A stretch of 64,000 bases of DNA from Armatimonadota bacterium. Lineage in GTDB: Bacteria; Armatimonadota; Hebobacteria; GCA-020354555; CP070648. Below are positions 1 through 8,570 of the stretch, one piece after another. Below the pieces are notes generated by a model. That model was not told where the DNA came from and ran no database searches. It saw nothing but the letters and a program-made list of their open reading frames with translations. The DNA lies in NCBI GenBank assembly GCA_020354555.1, contig CP070648.1:945536-1009535 (forward strand), given 5' to 3'. How positions within the stretch are numbered: the first letter of the stretch is position 1; each line of letters starts with the position of its first letter. Both the position numbers and the translations under genes were made by a program.

Positions 1-2
1 CA

Positions 3-50
3 GTGCTGACGCTGGTCAGGCTGCTGATTCTGCGCGGCGAGAGAGACTGA
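3..50 (+). CDS. C-terminal tail of an upstream protein (partial)
   Basis: An open frame enters from the left edge and ends at a TGA at 48-50, giving the last 15 residues VLTLVRLLILRGERD. The run of hydrophobic residues followed by a charged end resembles the end of a membrane protein, or of a glycosyltransferase with a C-terminal helix. Either would suit the membrane-glycosyltransferase operon downstream. Too little is present to assign a family. The 218 bases between this stop and the signal peptidase start show no convincing gene. Confidence 0.4.
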   Translation: MLTLVRLLILRGERD

Positions 51-268
51 CCGCTCATGCCTCGGCTCGCTTTCGCAGGCCCGTGTGACGCAATGCCGGC
101 GTCGGCGGTGCCATTCCAACCATGGCTCATCGGCGAGGTGGCGTGGGGAGCCTGGCGCACCGCATCATGCGCGGCGGACCGGGCGCCGGCAGCCGATGAC
201 GGTACCATCAGCTCTACGCATCTCCGCCGTGTCAATCCTGCACGCCCCGCGCACCCGCGGAAAGAGCG

Positions 269-862
269 ATGAGTCCTGAAAAGGGCGAGCAGCAGTCAAC
301 GACGAACCATCTAGACGGGCTGGCACCGGAACAGCGCGAACGGGCTTCGGCCTCGAAGACGCGCGGACGGACGATCCGGCTCGCGATCGTGGTCGTCCTG
401 ATCCTCGCGACGGCCGTGCTGCTGCGGTTGTACGTGTACGAGTCCGACATCGTCGAGGGCAGCTCGATGAGCCCGGGCCTGCGCTCTGGCGACTTCGTTT
501 TGATCTGCAAACTCGGATGTGACCGCTACCGGCCGGAGCGGTTCGACGTCATCACTTTTCGCGCGCCGGACGCGAAAGACGTGCTCATCAAGCGCGTAAT
601 CGGCCTACCGGGGGAGTGGGTTTGGGTGTGGGGCGACCAGGTTCTCGTTGACGGCAGCCGACTCGTGGAGCCGTACCGCGCTACGTCGCGCGGCGCGTAC
701 GATGCCCCGGTGTACGTGCCGGAGGGCAGCATTTACGTGCTCGGCGACAACCGGGATTCGAGCGAGGACAGCCGCACGTGGGGCCCGATTCCGGTATCCT
801 CGGTGCGCGGCTCGGCGGTGTTCGTGTACTTCCCGTTCGGCCGCGCGCGACTCGTGCGGTAG
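269..862 (+). CDS. lepB: Signal peptidase I
   Basis: Type I signal peptidase, the membrane serine protease that removes signal peptides from exported proteins. The 197-residue protein has a charged cytoplasmic N-terminus and one membrane helix at about residues 37-54. The catalytic-serine box SSMSPG follows (Ser66 by alignment to the Ser-Met motif), then the lysine box KRVIGLPG (general base Lys108) and the conserved GDNRDSSEDSR box near residues 160-172. All family boxes are intact and the length is normal for a single-helix enzyme. It reads in the same direction as the surface-glycan genes that follow, with a 77-base gap, so it may process exported components of that pathway; that link is inference. 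The ATG at 269 is used because the sequence downstream of it is family-like. Confidence 0.95.
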   Translation: MSPEKGEQQSTTNHLDGLAPEQRERASASKTRGRTIRLAIVVVLILATAVLLRLYVYESDIVEGSSMSPGLRSGDFVLICKLGCDRYRPERFDVITFRAPDAKDVLIKRVIGLPGEWVWVWGDQVLVDGSRLVEPYRATSRGAYDAPVYVPEGSIYVLGDNRDSSEDSRTWGPIPVSSVRGSAVFVYFPFGRARLVR

Positions 863-939
863 CCAGCACAAAGCGATTGAGCCGGATGCACGACGCGCGC
901 GAACCGGCTGAGTGACACCGCATTCATAGGACACGCGAT

Positions 940-1329
940 ATGAAAGGAGCACATTCCTTGCCTACTCTGTTGCTGGTATTCATCGCGGTGGTGCTGGCCA
1001 GCTTCGGCCAGATCGCCATGAAGCACGGGATGAATCTGACCGGGTCGCTCGGCCCGAGCCCGGGGGTCACGATCCTGTTCGGGCTGCTCAAGGCAGTATT
1101 CACGCCGTATGTCTTCCTCGGCCTCGCTCTGTATGCCATCTCGGCCATGTTCTGGCTGATGGTGCTCAAGCAGGCGCAGGAATTGAGTTACGTTTACCCC
1201 CTGATCGGCTCCACGTACGTCATCGTTCTCTTGCTGTCGTGGCTCTTCTTCAAGGAGCACATCACACTGGTGCGCTCCGTGGGGGTAGTGCTGATTTGCC
1301 TCGGCGTGGTCTTCGTGGCCAGGAGCTAA
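940..1329 (+). CDS. Small four-helix DMT/SMR-type membrane carrier
   Basis: A 129-residue, very hydrophobic protein with four predicted membrane helices (about residues 8-26, 43-60, 66-82 and 88-126). The overall pattern is that of the SMR/EamA group in the drug/metabolite transporter superfamily. The helix-1 segment ASFGQIAMKHGM and helix-4 segment VGVVLICLGVVFVA are typical of half-size EamA proteins. Relatives next to glycosyltransferases, such as ArnE/ArnF, flip undecaprenyl-phosphate sugars. Its place immediately before six GT-C enzymes, which use lipid-linked sugar donors on the outer face, suggests the same job here. That is inference; a small-molecule exporter is the alternative. The next gene overlaps its end. 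Confidence 0.75.
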   Translation: MKGAHSLPTLLLVFIAVVLASFGQIAMKHGMNLTGSLGPSPGVTILFGLLKAVFTPYVFLGLALYAISAMFWLMVLKQAQELSYVYPLIGSTYVIVLLLSWLFFKEHITLVRSVGVVLICLGVVFVARS

Positions 1330-3728
1330 GGACGTCTGCGACAACGCGCGAGACGCTGCTGCGGCGCATCGCCGGGCCGCTGCTCATCGCCGCGCTCGCG
1401 ATCCTGTTCCTCGGCCGCGCGCTGTTGACCGGCGATGTCATGCTCCCCGCGGACTATCTCCTTCACTTCCAGCCGTGGCAGGCGGAGGCCGGCCCCGTTG
1501 CGGAAGAGCATTGGAATGCCCTGGTCTGGGATTCCGTCGCGCAGTACTACCCCTGGCGAGCGTTCGCCCACGACAGCCTCGCCCGCGGCGTGATACCACT
1601 GTGGAACCCGTACCAGTTCTGCGGCACGCCGTTCGTCGCCAACAGCCAATCCGCCGTCTTCTATCCGCCTAATCTCGTCTTCTGGGTGATATCGCCCGCG
1701 CGCGCCTTCGGCGTCGCCGCCGCGCTTCACCTGTTTCTGGCCGGGCTGTTTGCGTATATGTTCCTGCGCGCGCTCGGCGTGGGCCGATTCGGCGGCACGT
1801 TCGGCGGGCTCACCTTCGCTTTCTGCGGCTTCTTCGCCGCGTGGCTGCAGCTCCCGACGGTCCTCAGCACGGCGCTGTGGTTGCCGCTTGCCCTCTTCTT
1901 CGCCGAGCGATACTTCGCCACGTACCGTCTGCGCTATGTGCTCGGCGCCGGGTTCGCCGTGGGGACGGCGCTCCTCGCGGGGCATCCGCAGATGTCTCTC
2001 TACGTCCTTGGCATGACCGCGGCCTACGTCATCTTCCGCGCGCTGACATCGTCAGGCGCGGTTCGCGGGCGCCTTGGGCGCGGCATCCTCGCAGGGGCTA
2101 TCGCAGGAGCCCTCGCCCTGCTGTGGGGCGCGGTGCAGCTTCTGCCAACCGCCGAGCTGCTTCCGATGAGCCACCGGGCAACCGCCGCCAGTGCCCAGGG
2201 CTACGCGGCCTACCTGCGCTTCGCCATGCCGTGGCAACACCTCGTCACCCTTCTGCTCCCGGAGTTCCTGGGCAACCCCATCTATGGCACCTACGTCGGG
2301 CGCGGCAACTTCGCGGAGTACGCGGCGTACGTCGGCGTTGTGCCGCTGATCCTCGCCGTGCTCGGTGTTATCTGGCGGCGCGACAAGTACGCCTTCTTCT
2401 TCGCCGCCGTGGCGGCGTTCGCGCTCTTCGTGGCCCTGGGCACGCCGGTGAATCTTCTGCTGTTCTACGGCATCCCCGGCTTCAGCAGCACGGGCGGCCC
2501 GGCGCGGATGCTGTTCGTGTATTCCGCCGCGATGGCGTTTCTCGCCGGTATGGGCGCGGATGCTGCCGCGAACGCGCTGGCCGATTCCGCGACGGCGCGC
2601 CGGTTTGCCCGTCACTTCGCGCTCGGCGCCGCCGCGGCGCTGCTCGCCGCCGCCCTGTTCGCCGGCGTCCTTTCGGCAATGTTTGCCGTCCCGCTGCTGG
2701 GACTTCTCGGCGCGCCTGCGATCAACATTGTCGTGATGCTCCTCGTGCTGGCTGTCACCGTAGCCTCGCTGTGGGCGGCAAGCGGACGGACCGGGCTCGG
2801 CCGCGAGGCGGCGCTCGCGCTCTTGCTCATCGCGTCGGCGCTGGAGCTTGCGGCCTTCGGTGCAAGGTACTACCGTACCGCGCCGCTTGAGCGCGTCTAT
2901 CCCGCGACCGAGTTGACCGCTTATCTGCGGCGCCACGTCCCGGTCGGCAGGCTCATGCCCCTCTATCAGTCATGGGGACTCGCGAAATTCCCCGACGCAG
3001 TCCTGCCCCCGAATTCGGCCATGGTCTATGGCCTCCATGACGTGCAGGGCTATGACTCGCTCTACCTTGCCCGCTACAGGTCGGTGCTGGCCGCAGTCCA
3101 AGGACGCGATCCGAGCCCACCTGCGAACGGCAACATGCTGCTGGGGTCGTCGGCCGACCCGTCGCTGTTGGCGGCATTGGGCGTCACTCATGTGTTGTCG
3201 CAGGCGTCTTTCGACATCCCCGGGCTCGCGCTCGAGCGTTCGGGGGAGGTGAATGTGTACCGCGTCGAGAACTCTGCACCGCGAGCATACGTCGCGCGCT
3301 CGACCGTGTACGCATCGGACATCGTCGGTGCGCTCGCGGAGCTGAGTCAAGCGAGTCGCGGCGGCGCGGTTCTGGAGATGCCCCCGCCGCAGTCCGTTCA
3401 GGAACCGCGGGCGGCGGGCTCACCGAACAGCGTCACCGTGCTGAGGCATGACCTGAACCGGGTGCGCCTCAAGGTATGGCATCCGGGATACGTCGTGCTG
3501 AGTGACGCGTACTACCCGGGTTGGCGCGCGCGGGTTGACGGCGAGCCGGCCGAGATCCACATCGCCAACGGCGCGTTCCGCGCGGTGCGGGTCGCGCCCG
3601 GCGGGCACGATGTGGAGATGCGGTTCGAGCCGTGCTCCTTCAGGCTCGGCCTGTTCGCGACGCTGATCGCGGTCGCCGTCGGCATGGCCGCGGCCGGCAT
3701 GACCCTCGGCGTGCGCCGCCGACCGTAG
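1296..3728 (+). CDS. YfhO-like GT-C membrane glycosyltransferase (first copy)
   Basis: Large multi-pass membrane protein of the YfhO family, thought to be GT-C enzymes that transfer sugars from lipid-phosphate carriers outside the membrane. About a dozen membrane helices fill residues 30-520. An extracytoplasmic C-terminal domain follows, containing YYPGWRARVDG and a final helix. The N-terminal part has the segment YYPWRAF...PLWNPYQFCGTPF...VFYPPNL, shared closely with the gene at 8571. The start is uncertain: the frame opens at GTG 1239 inside the previous gene. No ATG/GTG/TTG with a ribosome site lies between the previous stop (1329) and the first helix, so TTG 1296 is a compromise. Translation is probably coupled to the upstream gene. 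Confidence 0.85.
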   Translation: MPRRGLRGQELRTSATTRETLLRRIAGPLLIAALAILFLGRALLTGDVMLPADYLLHFQPWQAEAGPVAEEHWNALVWDSVAQYYPWRAFAHDSLARGVIPLWNPYQFCGTPFVANSQSAVFYPPNLVFWVISPARAFGVAAALHLFLAGLFAYMFLRALGVGRFGGTFGGLTFAFCGFFAAWLQLPTVLSTALWLPLALFFAERYFATYRLRYVLGAGFAVGTALLAGHPQMSLYVLGMTAAYVIFRALTSSGAVRGRLGRGILAGAIAGALALLWGAVQLLPTAELLPMSHRATAASAQGYAAYLRFAMPWQHLVTLLLPEFLGNPIYGTYVGRGNFAEYAAYVGVVPLILAVLGVIWRRDKYAFFFAAVAAFALFVALGTPVNLLLFYGIPGFSSTGGPARMLFVYSAAMAFLAGMGADAAANALADSATARRFARHFALGAAAALLAAALFAGVLSAMFAVPLLGLLGAPAINIVVMLLVLAVTVASLWAASGRTGLGREAALALLLIASALELAAFGARYYRTAPLERVYPATELTAYLRRHVPVGRLMPLYQSWGLAKFPDAVLPPNSAMVYGLHDVQGYDSLYLARYRSVLAAVQGRDPSPPANGNMLLGSSADPSLLAALGVTHVLSQASFDIPGLALERSGEVNVYRVENSAPRAYVARSTVYASDIVGALAELSQASRGGAVLEMPPPQSVQEPRAAGSPNSVTVLRHDLNRVRLKVWHPGYVVLSDAYYPGWRARVDGEPAEIHIANGAFRAVRVAPGGHDVEMRFEPCSFRLGLFATLIAVAVGMAAAGMTLGVRRRP

Positions 3729-3761
3729 AGCCGAACTGTTACGTGCGCGAGGCCGTATGGA

Positions 3762-5399
3762 ATGAAGCCCTACCAGATCAAGCGCATCGAGCGGGCCGGC
3801 CTCGCGGTCATCATGCTCGCGGCGGTGGTGCTGCGTTTCGCCGGCCTGCGGTGGGGGATTCCGAACGAAGCGCACCTCTTCTCGTATCACCCCGACGAGG
3901 CGCCGATCCTCGGCGCCTCGTGGTACATGCTCATCACCGGCGACTGGGATCCCCACTTCTACAACTACGGGACGTGCTACGTCTATCTCATAGCTGCCGT
4001 TGCCAAGGGCGGCGCGGTGATGGGCTTCATCCCACTGCCCAAGGGCGGGTGGGCCGAACTGCACTTGATCGCGCGCTTCCTGACCGCGCTCATGGGGGCG
4101 GCGACCGTGTACCTCGTTTACTCGATCGGCAAGAGCCTGGGCGGCGTCCCGGTTGGGTTCGGCGCGGCGGCCCTGATGGCGATCCTGCCCGCGCACGTCG
4201 TCAACTCCCATTACGCGACCGTGGACGTGCCGGCGACGTTCTTCATTGCGCTGCTGTTCGTGATCTTGCTGCGATTCTTCGGCCGCGCGGAGCTTGGCTG
4301 GTATCTGGTCGCGGGACTGGCGCTCGGGCTCGCGGCGGCGACGAAGTACACGGTCGGTCTTGCTCTGATTACGCTCATCATCGCTCACTTCTACGCCTCG
4401 GACGAGTACGGTGAGTCGCCTTCGATCCTCTACCTTCTGGCGGCGGTGTTTGTCGCCGTGCTTGCATTCTTCGCGGTGACGCCTTACCTCCTGGTGATGA
4501 CGCCGGAGGGTTTTCGCCTCAATCCCGATTTGGTGCGCGACGTGCGATTCGAGATGGAGCATATGCGGGTCGGCGGCACCTTCGCGTTCGCCAACGCCGG
4601 ACTCGGCTGGATCTACCACCTGCTGCGTTCGCTGCCCGCGGCAATGGGCTACGTCGCGCTGGCATTTGGCCTCGTCGGCGCGGTGCTCATGATTCAGCGC
4701 GGGGGGCCCGTCGCGCTCGTCTTGTTCAGCTTTGCCCTGCCATATTTCGTGCTCGTCGGCGCGGGGAAAGAGATGTTCCTGCGCTACATGGTGCCGCTGC
4801 TGACGGTGCTGGCGGTGTCGGCCGCCTATGCCCTCGAGCGATTGCGTGAGGCGAGCGTGCCGAAGCTCGGCAAGTGGGGCGCCGTCGTCGCCCCGGCTCT
4901 GCTCGGGGCGGCGTGCATCTTCCTCACCGCCTGGTATGCCGTCCAGATGGTCGGCATCATGATGGCGCCGGACGTCCGCACCCGGGCCGCCAACTGGCTG
5001 CGCCCGCAACTCACAAGCACCGCCGACGTCGGCCTCGCCTCAACGCCGTGGTACTTCACGCCGCCGATTACGACTTTCAACGGCGGCCTGCGCAGCGCGG
5101 CGGACTTCCGCCGCTGGCAGGAGGAGGACGCGCCGTACCGCGTGACCGTCATCGGTTGGGATGCCGCGGCACTGCGGCAGGAACGGCCGGACTACTTCAT
5201 CGTGAGTGACGCCGAGTATGCCGATCTCCTGCGCCTGCAGCGCGAGGACGCGGTCGGCCTCATGGATGCGCTGCCGAAGACGTATCGCCGGATCGAGGTC
5301 TTCGAGCCGCCGCCTCCGCTCCCGGCCTTGAGACCGGACAAGCTCGCATGCCCACCGGACTGGCTCTACACGTGGCCGCGAATCGAGGTCCACTATTAG
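3762..5399 (+). CDS. GT39/ArnT-like GT-C membrane glycosyltransferase
   Basis: A 545-residue integral membrane protein of the dolichyl-phosphate-mannose/ArnT-like group (GT-C fold). The first loop after helix 1 has the acidic HPDEAPI motif, at the place where this superfamily keeps its catalytic aspartate and glutamate. About ten further hydrophobic helices follow to residue 410, then a C-terminal soluble part of about 130 residues. Donor and acceptor cannot be read from sequence; the family uses polyprenyl-phosphate sugars. It begins 33 bases after the YfhO-like gene and ends 7 bases before the next membrane glycosyltransferase, so the genes are almost certainly co-transcribed. Confidence 0.82.
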   Translation: MKPYQIKRIERAGLAVIMLAAVVLRFAGLRWGIPNEAHLFSYHPDEAPILGASWYMLITGDWDPHFYNYGTCYVYLIAAVAKGGAVMGFIPLPKGGWAELHLIARFLTALMGAATVYLVYSIGKSLGGVPVGFGAAALMAILPAHVVNSHYATVDVPATFFIALLFVILLRFFGRAELGWYLVAGLALGLAAATKYTVGLALITLIIAHFYASDEYGESPSILYLLAAVFVAVLAFFAVTPYLLVMTPEGFRLNPDLVRDVRFEMEHMRVGGTFAFANAGLGWIYHLLRSLPAAMGYVALAFGLVGAVLMIQRGGPVALVLFSFALPYFVLVGAGKEMFLRYMVPLLTVLAVSAAYALERLREASVPKLGKWGAVVAPALLGAACIFLTAWYAVQMVGIMMAPDVRTRAANWLRPQLTSTADVGLASTPWYFTPPITTFNGGLRSAADFRRWQEEDAPYRVTVIGWDAAALRQERPDYFIVSDAEYADLLRLQREDAVGLMDALPKTYRRIEVFEPPPPLPALRPDKLACPPDWLYTWPRIEVHY

Positions 5400-5406
5400 C
5401 TCCGCC

Positions 5407-7062
5407 GTGCCCACCGTTCGCCAAACATCAGACCCGCCAGCAGGCGAGGCGAGCGCCGCCGAATGGCGCTGGGTCGCCCTGGTGTCACTCGCGGTGATCG
5501 TGGCGACGTGTATCCCTTACCTGTTCGGCTGGTTCATCACGCCGCCCGGCTCTCAGTATATGGGCTTGCTCGCCAATCCTGACGAGCACAACGTGTACCT
5601 CGGCTGGATGCGCCAGGCGGAGCGCGGCCGCCTTCTCTTTCTCGATCCCTTCACCACCGAGCCGCAGCAGGCCGGGTTCTTTCACGGGTTCTTCCTCACG
5701 CTTGGAATCGCCGCGCGGCTCACGCACGTCCCCCTGATCGGGGTCTATCACATCGCGCGCGTGATCTGCGGCATGTTGTTGCTCATCGGTATCTACGCGC
5801 TGGCAGTACAGATCCTCGACGGGCTGCTCGCGCGGCGGCTCGCCTGGGGGCTGGCTGCTCTGTCATCCGGCTTCGGCTGGCTCTACGCGGCCATCAGACC
5901 GGGGGCGGCGGTGCATCCCGTGGATTTTGGGCCGGGCCTGGTCATGCCCGAGGCCATAACGTTCCTTTCCCTGCTCCTCAATCCGCTGTTCTGCTTTTCC
6001 GTCTTCCTGATGGTCGTGCTGTGGACGGCGTACCTCGCGGCCGTGCGCGCGAACTCCTGGAAACTCGCGGCTCTGGCCGGAGCCGCGGGGTTCCTGCTCG
6101 GCAATGTCCACACCTACAACGTGATCACCGTTTGGCTGACGCTGGTTCTGTATATCGCCGGGCTCGCAATCATCGGTCGGCGTTTGCCCGCGCGGGAGGC
6201 GCTTTTCGCGGGCCTGGTCGCCGTCATGTCGGCGCCGTTCGTCATCTACCAGTACTCGCTGTTCCAGGCGAACGCGGTTTTCCGCGAGAAGGCGCTGACG
6301 CTGACGCTCACCCCGCCCGCGGCGTTCTTCATCGCCGGCTATGGGCTCGTGTTTCTGCTGGCGATTCCCGGCGCGATTGTGGCGCTCGGGCGACGGGACA
6401 AGCCGCAAGTGCTCCTCGTCGCCTGGGCCGCCGCGACGCTGCTACTGGTGTTCTTCGCGCCGGTTTCGTTTCAACGCAAGATGGCTGAAGGGCTGCATGT
6501 CCCGCTGTGCCTGCTCGCGGCGCTGTTCGTGGGTGGCTGGCTCGCGGCCAAGCTGCGCCACCGCATGGCTGCGACGCTGGCAGTGGCGTTGGTGATTCTC
6601 GGTATGCCCTCGAATGCGTTGTTCGTCGCGCGGGGCTTCCACGACTTGACGACCAATAATGCGGCATACGTCCACGTACTCATGCCACCGCTCTACCTGC
6701 GTTCGGACACCGTCGAGGCCATGCGCTGGCTGCGCGATCACGCGACGATGGACGAAGCCGTGCTGTGCGCCCCGCTCGCGGGCAGCTACGTCCCCGGAGC
6801 GGCAGGCACCACGGTGTTCATCGGCCACTGGGCGGAGACGCTGCACTATCCCGACAAACTCGGCGATGTCCTGTGGTTCTTCTCGGGCCGCCCGCAGCCA
6901 GGGGAGCGCCGCGAGTTCATGGAATCCAATGGACTGCGGTACGTTCTGTACACGCCGGACGAGGCCGCGCTGGGGCCGTTCAATCCGGGCGCTTCGCCCG
7001 ACTTCGATCTCGTCCTGGCGAGGCCCCAGGCGCAGCTTTTCCGGTTGGCGCCGGCAGACTGA
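5407..7062 (+). CDS. Multi-pass membrane protein, probable GT-C glycosyltransferase
   Basis: A 551-residue protein starting at GTG 5407. Helix 1 lies at about residues 23-42 and is followed by the loop NPDEHNVYLGW, which matches the acidic first-loop motif of GT-C enzymes. About ten helices follow, and the last 130 residues form a soluble domain. That domain contains AMRWLRDHA, a segment often seen in the C-terminal domain of membrane glycosyltransferases of this type. Similarity to named families is weaker than for its neighbours, so the enzyme class is inferred from topology, motif and operon context. Gaps of 7 and 3 bases to the flanking genes show tight coupling. Confidence 0.7.
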   Translation: MPTVRQTSDPPAGEASAAEWRWVALVSLAVIVATCIPYLFGWFITPPGSQYMGLLANPDEHNVYLGWMRQAERGRLLFLDPFTTEPQQAGFFHGFFLTLGIAARLTHVPLIGVYHIARVICGMLLLIGIYALAVQILDGLLARRLAWGLAALSSGFGWLYAAIRPGAAVHPVDFGPGLVMPEAITFLSLLLNPLFCFSVFLMVVLWTAYLAAVRANSWKLAALAGAAGFLLGNVHTYNVITVWLTLVLYIAGLAIIGRRLPAREALFAGLVAVMSAPFVIYQYSLFQANAVFREKALTLTLTPPAAFFIAGYGLVFLLAIPGAIVALGRRDKPQVLLVAWAAATLLLVFFAPVSFQRKMAEGLHVPLCLLAALFVGGWLAAKLRHRMAATLAVALVILGMPSNALFVARGFHDLTTNNAAYVHVLMPPLYLRSDTVEAMRWLRDHATMDEAVLCAPLAGSYVPGAAGTTVFIGHWAETLHYPDKLGDVLWFFSGRPQPGERREFMESNGLRYVLYTPDEAALGPFNPGASPDFDLVLARPQAQLFRLAPAD

Positions 7063-7065
7063 GTC

Positions 7066-8556
7066 ATGCGCAAGGGAAATCTGATCTTCCTCGTCGTCAC
7101 GCTGCTTGCCGGTATCGCAGCCGCGATTCTCGCGGCATCTGGTTCGTGGGGTGTGCCCGGGGAGTGGCAGTGGCAGCACCGCGTCATTCAAGGTGAGCGG
7201 TGGTGGATGCCGTTGCCGCCGTCCCTCGCGCTCATCGGCTTCAGCCTGTGGCTGCTCGGGAGAGCGCGGGAGCGCGGCCGCATTTCGGCGGCATGGGTGC
7301 TCGTGTTCGTCGTGCTCGCGTGCGTCCTACAGCTTTCGACTCTCGCCATAATGCACGATTCCACCGCCTATGCGGGCGCAGTCATCCTCAGTCCCGTCGC
7401 AACAACGTACTTCACGGAAGCGGCGCAAGTCGACGACATGCGCTCGTTCCTCCGCGATTATGCGAACCGCATGCCGACGTTCAGCCAGCACGCGCAGACC
7501 TATCCGCCGGGGCCGATCGTCTTCTTCTGGTTCCGCCAGCAGGTCATCGAGGGGTCCGCGGCGGTGCGGGGCTTCGCCGCAACCCTGATCGCCCTCGTCA
7601 CCGGCTTTTCCCCTGCGGACCTGGCCGGCACCTACACACGGCTCTACGGGCGCCCGGTGGCAATCCCCGAGGCCATCGCCGCCATCGTCTGCGCATGGCA
7701 GCTCGGCCTCATCGGGTGCTTGAGCATTCTGCTGATCTTCCTCCTGGCTCGCGATCGCTGGGGCTATCCGGCGGCGGTGTGCGCGGCAGCGTTCTCGACC
7801 GCGATTCCGAGCTTCGTCCTCTTCACGCCCTCGATTGCGCAGCTCGTCGCATTCGAAACCGCGCTGACGCTCTACCTGTTCCACCTCGCCTGGTCGCGCC
7901 GCAGTGCAGCGTGGGGCGCTCTCGCAGGAGCAGTGTGGACTATCGCCGCCCTCACCAGCCTGGCCATGCTGGCCATTCCGCCGCTGCTCGTCCTGTGGGC
8001 CTTGTTCGACCGCGTCGCCGGCGGCGCGGGCAAATCCGCCGGTTCGCCCTGGCGGGTCGCCCTGGCGTGGGTGGGGGGATCGCTCGCACTGTTCGCGCTG
8101 GCCTACGGCGTGTTGGGCATTGACTTTCCGGCGATCATGGTCGCCGCCCTCGGCGCTCACCGCGAGGTGACCACGCAGGCGTTCGCGCGCACCTATTCGC
8201 GCTGGCTCGGCTGGAATCTGTTCGACTTCTGGATGTTCCTCGGCGCCGGGCTTGGTCTATGGCTCCTGCGGCAGATGTGGACTGAGATGCGCGCGTTCGG
8301 CCGTGGGCCGCGTGAGTCGCTCACTCCGCTGCTGTGGGCCGTCGTACTCACCGTCGCCGCGCTCGACCTGTCCGGCGTGGTGCGCGCCGAGGTCGGACGC
8401 ATTTGGATGTTCCTCATGCTCCCGGCCGCTGCGGTCGCCGGCCGCTCCGTCGCATCCGTCGAACGCGCCGACATCGCCCTCGGCGTCATCCTCGCCACTC
8501 AGTTGCTGCAGATCTCCGCCTTCGAGCGACACCTAGCGCTGTTCGTCGTTCTGTGA
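7066..8556 (+). CDS. Multi-pass membrane protein in glycosyltransferase operon
   Basis: A 496-residue, strongly hydrophobic protein with about eleven predicted helices. A large loop at residues 100-175 contains DDMRSFLRDY and QTYPPGPIVFFW; the YPPGP segment is common in the first extracytoplasmic region of GT-C membrane transferases. It lacks the C-terminal soluble domain of its neighbours. It starts 3 bases after the preceding stop and ends 14 bases before the next gene. The best reading is a divergent GT-C glycosyltransferase or a polymerase-like partner of the same pathway; I do not recognise a specific family. Confidence 0.6.
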   Translation: MRKGNLIFLVVTLLAGIAAAILAASGSWGVPGEWQWQHRVIQGERWWMPLPPSLALIGFSLWLLGRARERGRISAAWVLVFVVLACVLQLSTLAIMHDSTAYAGAVILSPVATTYFTEAAQVDDMRSFLRDYANRMPTFSQHAQTYPPGPIVFFWFRQQVIEGSAAVRGFAATLIALVTGFSPADLAGTYTRLYGRPVAIPEAIAAIVCAWQLGLIGCLSILLIFLLARDRWGYPAAVCAAAFSTAIPSFVLFTPSIAQLVAFETALTLYLFHLAWSRRSAAWGALAGAVWTIAALTSLAMLAIPPLLVLWALFDRVAGGAGKSAGSPWRVALAWVGGSLALFALAYGVLGIDFPAIMVAALGAHREVTTQAFARTYSRWLGWNLFDFWMFLGAGLGLWLLRQMWTEMRAFGRGPRESLTPLLWAVVLTVAALDLSGVVRAEVGRIWMFLMLPAAAVAGRSVASVERADIALGVILATQLLQISAFERHLALFVVL

Positions 8557-8570
8557 GAGAATGATGCGGC

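Noticed and set aside
51..268. Small open frames before lepB
   Set aside because: Two overlapping frames give Ala/Arg-rich products without ribosome sites or similarity to known proteins.
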